The position numbers were made by a program, and so were the translations under genes. The notes beneath the pieces were generated by a model. That model saw only the letters and a program-made list of their open reading frames with translations. It had not been told where the DNA came from and made no database searches. This document shows, piece after piece, positions 1-7,724 of a stretch of 42,305 nt of DNA. Within the stretch, counting starts at the first letter, position 1, and each line of letters starts with the position of its first letter. The stretch lies in contig JAEZOA010000105.1 of NCBI GenBank assembly GCA_023441625.1, positions 1 through 42,305 of the forward strand, written 5' to 3'. The DNA is from Bacillota bacterium (lineage in GTDB: Bacteria > Bacillota > Clostridia > Acetivibrionales > DSM-1351).

Positions 1-169
1 ATGCAGTTATAATTTGATTGCGTACCTCCACGATAAATTTCATTATTATTTTTGCCAAAGGTTGGCGTGGAGGTTAGCTCGAAAGAATCAAAATGCAGTT
101 ATAATTTGATTGCGTACCTCCACGATAAATTTCATTATTATTTTTGCCAAAGGTTGGCGTGGAGGTTAG
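1..169 (+). repeat. Tandem direct repeat, two 77-bp copies with 92-bp period
   Basis: Bases 1-77 and 93-169 are identical by eye, separated by a 15-base spacer. Each copy holds a 9-bp stem (acctccacg with cgtggaggt, 24-32/66-74 and 116-124/158-166) and an inner gccaa/ttggc hairpin. Only the second copy is followed by a start codon (171). The first copy begins at the window edge, so more copies may lie upstream. Confidence 0.9.
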
Positions 170-170
170 T
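116..170 (+). promoter_or_regulatory. 5'-UTR hairpin that pairs the Shine-Dalgarno of the 171-461 gene
   Basis: The 3' arm (158-166) contains GGAGG at 161-165, five bases before the ATG at 171. The 5' arm (116-124) carries the complementary CCTCC. When the 9-bp stem is closed the ribosome binding site is hidden. The inner pairing 146-150/154-158 shares base 158 with the outer stem, so two folds could compete. What triggers opening is not visible. The sequence around the 3' arm resembles the hairpin family upstream of mutS2, ppx, the 85-aa gene and the corrinoid-binding lipoprotein gene. Confidence 0.5.
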
Positions 171-461
171 ATGTCACCAGCTTTTTCATATTCCATTGCA
201 GTTTTTTTTATTGTTTTTGTGGCAGCCTGCTCTGTAAATCTACTAGAACAGCACTATATATTTCAGCTTTTGGGTATTGCATTCTTATTTACATATATAG
301 TTATAAACTCTGCAATTTTTTTAGAAAGCAATCCACATATAACTCTTCAGAGCTTATTTTATAGGTCGTTACCATCTCTCTTTGGCATTTCTGCATGCCT
401 TATCTGTTTGACCCTTGGTGTTTGGATTTTTCCTGGGATAAGGAAAAAATTTAAAGATTAA
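171..461 (+). CDS. Small three-helix membrane protein of unknown function
   Basis: This 96-residue protein is not recognised. It has three hydrophobic stretches, at about residues 5-23, 30-48 and 68-86, and a basic C-terminal tail (RKKFKD), so it is probably an inner-membrane protein with a cytoplasmic tail. The ATG at 171 was chosen because GGAGG lies five bases upstream; possible upstream starts fall inside the repeated hairpin. It may be the end of a larger transcription unit beginning outside the window. An AT-only dyad (460-468/480-488) follows the stop codon. No function is proposed. Confidence 0.6.
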   Translation: MSPAFSYSIAVFFIVFVAACSVNLLEQHYIFQLLGIAFLFTYIVINSAIFLESNPHITLQSLFYRSLPSLFGISACLICLTLGVWIFPGIRKKFKD

Positions 462-513
462 CATATAATTATTATATATTTATATGTTATAATGATATAT
501 GTTTATTCATAAC

Positions 514-542
514 TTGATATGCATTACACAGATGGGTATTGT
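514..542 (+). promoter_or_regulatory. Candidate sigma-A promoter for the HTH-cupin gene
   Basis: TTGATA (514-519) and TATTGT (537-542) are separated by 17 bases and lie about 85 bases upstream of the start at 626. The -10 is a poor match, so this is tentative. Confidence 0.35.
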
Positions 543-625
543 CATTTTTTATTTTTCAAACTAGCTTATAAATCAAAATAATAATATATGTACTTATAAA
601 TCTAACGAAGGGATTGGTGTATAAC

Positions 626-1174
626 ATGAATGAAAAGGTAAAAGATATTGCGGTCAGAATAAAGGGATTAAGGTTATTAGCTGGATATTCAGAAGAAGAG
701 GTGGCTAAATCTATTGGACTAAGTCTGGATGAATATTTAAAATATGAAAATGCCCAAGATGATATTCCGGTCAGTATACTATATGAAATAGCAGACTATT
801 ATAAAGTCGATATGACAGAGATTTTAACAGGCACGTCACCAAAGTTACATGATATCAGTTTTGTAAAAAAGGGTGAAGGCTTGCAGGTAGAAAGATATGA
901 CCAATACTATTTTGAGAGCTTGGCATATAAATATTCCAATAGAAAAATAGAACCATTGCTGGTTGTACTTGATCCAAATAACTCTCCAGAATTAGTTTCA
1001 CATAAAGGACAGGAATTTAATTTTTGCTTAGAGGGCAAGATGCAGGTAGTAATTGGTAAGGAAAGCTTTAATCTGGAACAGGGAGACGCATTGTATTTTA
1101 ACTCCACACTTCCACACAAGCAGATTGCTTTAGATGGAAAAACTGCTAAATTTTTAACAATAATATTGCTTTAA
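626..1174 (+). CDS. XRE-family HTH regulator with C-terminal cupin domain
   Basis: The 182-residue protein has an N-terminal helix-turn-helix (about residues 5-60, with IKGLRLLAGYSEEEVAKSIG) and a C-terminal double-stranded beta-helix cupin (about 105-180, with the EGDALYFN-like turn 'LEQGDALYFNSTLPH'). Regulators of this architecture normally sense a small ligand in the cupin and act on adjacent genes. Here the neighbour 75 bases downstream is an acyl-CoA synthetase, a common pairing in anaerobes, so control of that gene is likely but inferred. The ATG at 626 was chosen over TTG 614 and GTG 617 because those lie too close to the only purine-rich site (607-613). Confidence 0.85.
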   Translation: MNEKVKDIAVRIKGLRLLAGYSEEEVAKSIGLSLDEYLKYENAQDDIPVSILYEIADYYKVDMTEILTGTSPKLHDISFVKKGEGLQVERYDQYYFESLAYKYSNRKIEPLLVVLDPNNSPELVSHKGQEFNFCLEGKMQVVIGKESFNLEQGDALYFNSTLPHKQIALDGKTAKFLTIILL

Positions 1175-1248
1175 TAAACTAGATAACAAAGTTAAATTGA
1201 TAAATGAATGTAGAAAAAATTGGTCAAAACGTATTGGAGGATTTACAA

Positions 1249-2928
1249 ATGAGTTTGGAAGCAAGATATTTAGAAAAAACTGAATTTAATTCATATGAGG
1301 ATTTTAGCAAGAATTTTAAACTTATTGTTCCCGAGAATTTTAATTTTGCCTATGACATAATTGATGAATATGCAAAGAATGAACCTGAAAGACTTGCTCT
1401 TGTTTGGTGTGATGACAATGGAAATGAGAGAAAGTTCACATTTAGTGAGTTAAAGTATTGGTCTGACAAAACAGCAAATTACCTTACCTCAAAAGGCATA
1501 GGTAAGGGTGATAAAATAATTTTTATTCTCAGGAGAAGGTTTGAATTTTACTTCTTTTCATTTGCTGCCTCAAAGATAGGTGCAATTTTTATTCCCTGTA
1601 CAAACCAGTTGATGAAGAAGGATATAGTTTACAGAAATAATGCCGCAGGGGTAAAAGCTATTATAGCCTATAATGCAGACGGTGTTATTGAACACGTAGA
1701 TAGCGCTAGGGTTGAGTCACCAACAGTGGATACTTATATTATGGTTGGCGGAAGTAATGAGAACTGGTTTGATTATGATAGTGAAATAGAAGATGTTTCT
1801 GATAAATGGACTAGGCCAGAGGGTGATAACGCTACAGTAAATAGTGACTTGATGATGATATATTTTACTTCCGGAACTACTAGTATGCCAAAGATGGCAA
1901 TGCATAATTTTACATATCCCTTGGGGCATATTGTTACAGCTAAATATTGGCATAGGGTTGAAGAGCTTGGATTACACATATCTGTTGCTGATTCGGGCTG
2001 GGCTAAGTTTGGATGGGGTAAATTATATGGACAGTGGATATGTGGGGCTGTGCAGTTCCTTTATGATATGGATAGGTTTGACCCATGTAATTTACTTGAG
2101 AAAATAGAAAAATATCATGTGAAGACTTTTTGTGCACCACCTACTATTTATAGGTATATGCTTCAGCAGGATATAACGAAATATGATTTGTCATCACTTA
2201 GTCATTGCTCAACTGCCGGGGAACCCCTTAACCCAGAAATATTCAATAGATTTAAAAATATAACTGGTCTAGAAATTCTAAATGGGTTTGGACAAACTGA
2301 GACGACAGTTATTGTTGCAAACTATGAATGGCTTAAAGTAGATCCCGGCTCAATGGGCATGCCCAACCCAGCTTATCAAATTGACATAGTAGATGAAAAT
2401 AATAACTCCTGCCCAGTTGGTGAGGAAGGGGAGCTAGTTATAAAGGGTGTAGATACCGCAAAGCCCGCAGGACTGTTTTGTGGATATTATAAAGACCCAG
2501 AAGCGACTGCAAAGGTATGGTATGATGATATGTATCACACTGGTGATGTTGTTTATAGGGATGAACATGGCTTTCTATGGTTTGTTGGACGAAACGATGA
2601 TGTTATAAAAGCATCAGGCTATAGAATTAGTCCTTTTGAAGTCGAAAGTGCCATTATTGAGCATCCATCAGTTGTAGAATGTGCAGTAACTGGTGCACCT
2701 GATAGTGTAAGAGGTACTGTTGTAAAAGCTACTATTATATTAGCAAAGGGTTATGAGCCAACAGAAGAGCTTAAAAAAGAGATTCAGGATTATGTTAAGA
2801 AGGTTACTGCTCCGTATAAATATCCTCGAATTATTGAATTTGTAGATGAATTACCAAAGACAATTAGTGGAAAGATAAAGAGAGCTCAACTCCGAAATGA
2901 TGACCATAAGAAATTTGAGTCAAATTAA
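1249..2928 (+). CDS. AMP-forming acyl-CoA synthetase (acetyl/medium-chain acyl-CoA ligase family)
   Basis: The 559-residue enzyme belongs to the ANL superfamily, which activates a carboxylic acid with ATP and then transfers it to CoA. Visible motifs are the P-loop 'YFTSGTTSMPKMAMH', the adenine motif 'NGFGQTET', the 'YHTGDVVYRDEHGFLWFVGR' hinge region and the C-terminal catalytic lysine in 'PKTISGKIKRAQLR'. The P-loop has S-M in place of the usual G-x after TSGTT. Of the two in-frame starts, ATG 1249 has GGAGG eight bases upstream (1236-1240) and ATG 1204 has none, so 1249 is preferred. The substrate cannot be read from sequence; the close relatives I know take short or medium-chain acids. 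It follows an HTH-cupin regulator and probably shares its transcript. Confidence 0.88.
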   Translation: MSLEARYLEKTEFNSYEDFSKNFKLIVPENFNFAYDIIDEYAKNEPERLALVWCDDNGNERKFTFSELKYWSDKTANYLTSKGIGKGDKIIFILRRRFEFYFFSFAASKIGAIFIPCTNQLMKKDIVYRNNAAGVKAIIAYNADGVIEHVDSARVESPTVDTYIMVGGSNENWFDYDSEIEDVSDKWTRPEGDNATVNSDLMMIYFTSGTTSMPKMAMHNFTYPLGHIVTAKYWHRVEELGLHISVADSGWAKFGWGKLYGQWICGAVQFLYDMDRFDPCNLLEKIEKYHVKTFCAPPTIYRYMLQQDITKYDLSSLSHCSTAGEPLNPEIFNRFKNITGLEILNGFGQTETTVIVANYEWLKVDPGSMGMPNPAYQIDIVDENNNSCPVGEEGELVIKGVDTAKPAGLFCGYYKDPEATAKVWYDDMYHTGDVVYRDEHGFLWFVGRNDDVIKASGYRISPFEVESAIIEHPSVVECAVTGAPDSVRGTVVKATIILAKGYEPTEELKKEIQDYVKKVTAPYKYPRIIEFVDELPKTISGKIKRAQLRNDDHKKFESN

Positions 2929-2989
2929 TTGTCATTTAATTATAGAACATTTTTGGAAGATTTTTAAAGGAAGAAGGAAATACCTAAGC

Positions 2990-3082
2990 TTGAAAGCACT
3001 AAAATAAGTAATATAAGGGGGACCGAGTCCATGTCAGTACTTTAGTGGAGTTTTGTGCCAAATACGGGACATGGACATATTG
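2990..3082 (+). promoter_or_regulatory. Leader element A: Shine-Dalgarno, hairpin, start codon (mutS2)
   Basis: A GGGGG ribosome-binding site (3017-3021) lies 61 bases from the ATG at 3083, much too far in linear form. Between them, gtccatgtc (3027-3035) pairs perfectly with gacatggac (3068-3076), leaving 5 bases on the Shine-Dalgarno side and 6 on the start side. No better ribosome-binding site precedes the ATG. A conserved block ttgaaagcactaaaa starts 27 bases before GGGGG (2990). Related copies are at 20318, 27242 and 36097. Confidence 0.7.
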
Positions 3083-5461
3083 ATGAACGAAAGAACAATA
3101 AGAGTACTTGAATTTAATAAGATTATTGATAAGTTAAAAAACTTAACTGCATCAGAATTGGGGAGAGAGCTAGTAGAGGAGCTCGCTCCTCTAACTGATT
3201 TTAAAGAGGTTGAAAAACTTCTCATAGAAACTAATGATGGAGTAAGCTGTATAATGAGACGAGGCTCACCTCCTCTAGGTGGAATAAGTGACATTAGGGC
3301 AAGTTTGAAGAGACTTGATATTGGTGGGATTTTAAATCCTGGTGAATTATTACGACTGGGGGGAGTTCTTCGTGCAGCAAGGAATCTCAAATCCTATGTA
3401 AATGATCGGGTAAATGAGGAAAATACCAATGTTATAAATGAATTAGTATCTTGTCTAGAGTCAAATCAAAGGCTTGAACATAAAATTGAGCAGTGTATTT
3501 TAAGCGAAGATGAAATAGCTGATAATGCCAGTTCAACACTAAACAACATCAGACGTCAGATTAAAGTTCATCAGGCCTCTATTAAGGACAAGCTAAATAC
3601 CTTGATTCGTTCAACGAAGTATCAGAAATTTATACAAGAAGCTGTTGTTACCATCAGAGGGGATAGATATGTTGTTCCTGTAAAATCTGAGCACAAAAAT
3701 GATATCCCTGGTATGGTACACGACTCTTCCTCCAGTGGAGCTACACTTTTTATTGAACCAATGGCTGTAGTAGAGGCGAATAACAGCATAAAGCAGCTGA
3801 AAATGAAGGAACAAGCTGAAATTGAAAGAATTTTAGCTGAGCTATCTCAAGATGCTTCTCTAATATTGCCTCAATTAAGTGCAAATATGAGCATTATGGC
3901 CAAGCTTGACTTTATTTTTGCAAAGGCAAAACTATCTGTTGACTACAATTGTGTGTGCCCGAAGGTTAATCAAGAAGGCAGAATTATTATAAAAAAAGGC
4001 AGACACCCTTTACTTGATGCTAAGAAAGTAGTTCCAATAGATTTTTGGATAGGTGATAAATTTAATTCTTTAATTGTTACAGGACCTAATACAGGCGGTA
4101 AGACTGTATCCTTAAAAACAGTTGGACTCTTTACTCTAATGACACAAAGTGGGCTACATGTTCCTGCTAATGATGGAACAGAGATGAGTGTATTCGAAAA
4201 AATATATGCTGATATTGGTGATGAACAGAGTATTGAGCAAAGTCTTAGTACTTTTTCCTCCCACATGAAGAATATTGTTGAAATACTTAAGAATGTAAAC
4301 AGTAAATCTCTTGTTATGTTTGATGAACTAGGTGCTGGTACAGACCCAACAGAAGGTGCTGCTCTTGCTATGTCTATACTTGAATGTCTTCACCAAATGG
4401 GTGCTACTACGCTTGCAACTACACACTATAGCGAACTAAAGGTATATGCTATTTCAACAATTGGTGTTGAAAATGCTTCCTGTGAGTTTGATGTTGAGAC
4501 ATTACGACCTACTTATCGTTTGCTTATTGGAGTTCCAGGAAAGAGTAATGCTTTCGCAATTTCAAAACGCTTGGGACTGACAGATGATATTATTGAGAGG
4601 TCCAAGGAATTCCTTTCACAAGAAGATATTCGCTTTGAGGATATATTATTAAGTATTGAGAAAAACAGAAGTGAAGCTGAAAGAGAAAAGATGAGGGCCG
4701 AAAGCTATAGACTAGAGGCTGAGAGACTAAAGAAGGACTTAGAAACTCAGAAAAGTAAGCTTGCTGCCCAAAAAGAAAGTGAACTTCGAAAGGCACGTGA
4801 AGAGGCTAGACAGATTCTGATGAGTTCTAAAATAGAAGCCGAAGAGCTAGTTTCTGAGATGAAGAGACTGGCAAAGGAACAAGAAGAAGCAGAGGTTAGA
4901 AGACAAACCGAGGAACTTAGGCAAAGGGTAAATAAGAGTATAAGCAGCTTGGATGACTCACTTGTAGAGTCAATTATGCCAAGGCAAGGCTTGGTTAAAC
5001 CTCCAAAGAACTTAAAGCCGGGTGATACAGTTCTTATTGTAAATCTCAATCAAAAGGGTACAATTTTAACTGTTCCTGACAAAAATGGAGAAGCTCAGGT
5101 ACAGGCTGGTATTATTAAAATAAATGTACATGTCTCAAATCTAAAAATGGTAGATGAGCAGAAGCAACAAATTAAAAAAACCGGGATAGGCAAGATAGGC
5201 TTGTCAAAGGCACAGAATATGTCCTCTGAGATTGATTTGCGAGGTATGCTCCTTGATGAAGCTATAGAAAATGTTGATAAATACTTAGATGATGCCAGTA
5301 TTGCAGGAATGGGTGAAGTGACTCTCATACATGGAAAGGGAACAGGTGCTTTAAGAGCAGGGTTACACCAATATTTAAAGAAAAACCCACATGCGAAAAG
5401 CTTTAGACTAGGTAAGCTAGGTGAGGGAGAAACTGGAGTAACTGTAGTCGAAATCAGATAG
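3083..5461 (+). CDS. mutS2: MutS2 ATPase/endonuclease
   Basis: The 792-residue protein has the normal MutS2 length. It carries the MutS-type ABC ATPase with Walker A 'TGPNTGGKTVS' near residue 333, the Walker B region 'SLVMFDELGAGTDPTEGAA', a long charged coiled coil after it, and a C-terminal Smr nuclease domain from about residue 715 ('IDLRGMLLDEAIENVDKYLD', then 'LIHGKGTGALR'). MutS2 lacks the mismatch-recognition domain of MutS; in Firmicutes it suppresses homologous recombination and also acts on collided ribosomes. The start was set at ATG 3083. A longer reading frame exists upstream, but it runs through the hairpin leader and adds a non-family N-terminus. TTG 3080 is an adjacent alternative. 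Confidence 0.95.
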   Translation: MNERTIRVLEFNKIIDKLKNLTASELGRELVEELAPLTDFKEVEKLLIETNDGVSCIMRRGSPPLGGISDIRASLKRLDIGGILNPGELLRLGGVLRAARNLKSYVNDRVNEENTNVINELVSCLESNQRLEHKIEQCILSEDEIADNASSTLNNIRRQIKVHQASIKDKLNTLIRSTKYQKFIQEAVVTIRGDRYVVPVKSEHKNDIPGMVHDSSSSGATLFIEPMAVVEANNSIKQLKMKEQAEIERILAELSQDASLILPQLSANMSIMAKLDFIFAKAKLSVDYNCVCPKVNQEGRIIIKKGRHPLLDAKKVVPIDFWIGDKFNSLIVTGPNTGGKTVSLKTVGLFTLMTQSGLHVPANDGTEMSVFEKIYADIGDEQSIEQSLSTFSSHMKNIVEILKNVNSKSLVMFDELGAGTDPTEGAALAMSILECLHQMGATTLATTHYSELKVYAISTIGVENASCEFDVETLRPTYRLLIGVPGKSNAFAISKRLGLTDDIIERSKEFLSQEDIRFEDILLSIEKNRSEAEREKMRAESYRLEAERLKKDLETQKSKLAAQKESELRKAREEARQILMSSKIEAEELVSEMKRLAKEQEEAEVRRQTEELRQRVNKSISSLDDSLVESIMPRQGLVKPPKNLKPGDTVLIVNLNQKGTILTVPDKNGEAQVQAGIIKINVHVSNLKMVDEQKQQIKKTGIGKIGLSKAQNMSSEIDLRGMLLDEAIENVDKYLDDASIAGMGEVTLIHGKGTGALRAGLHQYLKKNPHAKSFRLGKLGEGETGVTVVEIR

Positions 5462-5576
5462 AAATCATAACCCAGAGTTGTAGCAATACTTGGATTTATT
5501 TCACATAAATTATGCATAATAAATGGTACAGGTATGACGTACATGTATGACAATATGCTGAATATAAGGCTCGAGG

Positions 5577-5605
5577 TTGACATTTCCCTTATAGTAAATT
5601 AAAAT
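5577..5605 (+). promoter_or_regulatory. Sigma-A promoter for typA
   Basis: TTGACA (5577-5582) and TAAAAT (5600-5605) are separated by exactly 17 bases, in the 246-base gap between mutS2 and typA. This leaves an untranslated leader of about 95 bases. Nothing else was recognised in that gap. Confidence 0.65.
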
Positions 5606-5707
5606 AATTAGTGGCTTATTTACTTTTATATTAGATATTGACATTTAATGGAAATAATTTTTATTATAGAGGTTTAAAATTAACAGAGGCCACGAAGGAG
5701 AAATTTT

Positions 5708-7525
5708 GTGGATATTAGACATGATGTAAAAAATATAGCTATAATTGCGCACGTTGACCATGGTAAAACAACACTCGTTGATGCAATGCTTAGACAAAGT
5801 GGTATTTTTAGAGAAAATGAGGCTTTAGTTGAAAGAGTAATGGATTCAAATGACTTAGAGAAAGAAAGAGGAATAACAATTCTTTCGAAAAATACATCAG
5901 TCCATTATAACGGAACTAAAATAAATATTGTAGACACACCTGGTCATGCTGACTTTGGCGGCGAGGTTGAACGTGTATTGAAAATGGTTGATGGAGTACT
6001 TTTATTAGTTGATGCCTTTGAAGGTGCTATGCCCCAGACAAGGTTTGTTCTAAAAAAAGCACTTCAGTTAAATTTGAAGCCAATTGTTGTTATAAATAAA
6101 ATTGACAGACCTGAAGCAAGACCTGACGAGGTTGTAGATGAAATAATTGAGCTTTTCATTGAGCTTGGGGCAGATGATGACCAGCTAGAATTTCCAGTAG
6201 TATATGCATCATCAAGAGAAGGCTTTGCTGTTTGTGATTTGTATGGAGAGAGAATAGATTTAAAGCCATTATTTGATGTTATTATCGATAAGGTGCCTTC
6301 ACCAAAGGGTAATATGAATGGAACTCTACAGTTGCTAGTTTCTAATGTTGACTATGATGAATATGTTGGAAGAATAGCTATTGGAAGAGTTGAAAGAGGC
6401 TCTATAAAGCTAGGACAACAAGCTATTGTATGTAAAAAAGAGGGGCATCAGTTTAATGCAAAGATAACAAAGCTTTACACTTATGAGGGGTTAAAACGTG
6501 TTGAAGCAAATGTAGCGGAGCTTGGTGATATTGTTGCTGTATCTGGAGTTAGTGATGTAACCATTGGAGATACTTTATGTGATGTTGGTGCACCTGATCC
6601 ATTACCATTTGTTGCAATTGATGAGCCAACCCTATCAATGACCTTTAGTGTAAACAATAGCCCATTTGCTGGTAGAGAGGGCTCTTTTGTAACTTCAAGA
6701 CACTTAAGAGATAGATTATTCAAGGAACTTGAAACAAATGTAAGCTTAAAGGTGGAAGAAACTGATACAGCTGAATCATTTACCGTTTCAGGCAGAGGCG
6801 AGCTTCATCTTTCTATATTGATTGAGACTATGAGAAGGCAGGGCTATGAATTCCAGGTTTCAAAGCCTAGAGTAATAAATAGAGAAATTGATGGCGTTAT
6901 AATGGAGCCTATTGAATACTTGATGATTGACGTTCCTGAAGAATTTATGGGCGTAGTAATGGAGAAGCTTGGACAGAGAAAATCTGAGATGGTTAATATG
7001 ACATCTGCAAATCAGGGTTATATGAGAATTGAGTTTAAGATACCTGCAAGAGGACTAATAGGATATAGATCAGAGCTAATGACTGATACAAAGGGAAATG
7101 GAATAATGAATCACGTTTTCCATAGCTATGAACCATACAAGGGTGAAATTCCAACAAGGCAGAGAGGGTCGCTGGTTGCTTTTGAGGACGGAGAAGCCAT
7201 TACCTATGGATTGTTTAATGCTCAGGAAAGAGGAAACCTCTTCATAACACCTGGTACAAAGGTATATGAAGGTATGATAGTTGGAGAAAATGCCAGATAT
7301 GATGACTTAGTTGTAAATGTTTGCAAAAAGAAACACGTTACTAATATGAGAGCATCTGGTTCTGATGAATCACTTAGACTTACTCCTCCTGTAGTGTTCA
7401 GTCTTGAGCAGGCATTAGAGTTTATAGCAGATGATGAGCTAGTTGAAATAACCCCAAAGAATATTCGTTTGAGAAAACGCGTCTTAGATTCTGAAATGAG
7501 AGCAAAGAGTAGAAATAAGCTGTAA
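5708..7525 (+). CDS. typA: TypA/BipA ribosome-associated translational GTPase
   Basis: The 605-residue protein has the full TypA length and order. The G domain comes first ('NIAIIAHVDHGKTTLVDAML', the 'RGITI' switch I motif, 'DTPGHADFGGEVER', 'NKIDRPEARP'). Elongation-factor domains II and III follow, then the TypA-specific C-terminal region ('GLIGYRSELMTDTKGNGIMN'). It acts on the ribosome and is linked to ribosome assembly and growth under stress or cold. The start is GTG 5708, with AAGGAG at 5695-5700. It is transcribed alone from the promoter at 5577 and followed by a hairpin at 7545. Confidence 0.97.
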   Translation: MDIRHDVKNIAIIAHVDHGKTTLVDAMLRQSGIFRENEALVERVMDSNDLEKERGITILSKNTSVHYNGTKINIVDTPGHADFGGEVERVLKMVDGVLLLVDAFEGAMPQTRFVLKKALQLNLKPIVVINKIDRPEARPDEVVDEIIELFIELGADDDQLEFPVVYASSREGFAVCDLYGERIDLKPLFDVIIDKVPSPKGNMNGTLQLLVSNVDYDEYVGRIAIGRVERGSIKLGQQAIVCKKEGHQFNAKITKLYTYEGLKRVEANVAELGDIVAVSGVSDVTIGDTLCDVGAPDPLPFVAIDEPTLSMTFSVNNSPFAGREGSFVTSRHLRDRLFKELETNVSLKVEETDTAESFTVSGRGELHLSILIETMRRQGYEFQVSKPRVINREIDGVIMEPIEYLMIDVPEEFMGVVMEKLGQRKSEMVNMTSANQGYMRIEFKIPARGLIGYRSELMTDTKGNGIMNHVFHSYEPYKGEIPTRQRGSLVAFEDGEAITYGLFNAQERGNLFITPGTKVYEGMIVGENARYDDLVVNVCKKKHVTNMRASGSDESLRLTPPVVFSLEQALEFIADDELVEITPKNIRLRKRVLDSEMRAKSRNKL

Positions 7526-7544
7526 GCCAATATAGACAAATCAA

Positions 7545-7570
7545 GGAGTCAAGGAATATTTGACTCCCTT
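7545..7570 (+). terminator. Weak intrinsic terminator after typA
   Basis: ggagtcaa (7545-7552) pairs with ttgactcc (7560-7567) across a seven-base loop, followed by the short pyrimidine run cttctt. Confidence 0.5.
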
Positions 7571-7724
7571 CTTGGACATGGCAGTAGGCGTAGGAGAATA
7601 TGGACAAATGGGCAAAATAATATTATAGTATATATTATAGATTTACTATAAACGAATAACTAGATAGTTATAGCCCTATTTGGTTCAGTTTTACTATTTA
7701 GTTTTTTCTTTAGATTGGAGTTAT

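Noticed and set aside
3053..3082. Upstream start for mutS2 giving ten extra residues (and similar extensions of ppx, the 85-aa gene and btuF)
   Set aside because: These codons are the hairpin 3' arm read through; the same MD/GI-I-M-like peptide appears before unrelated proteins.
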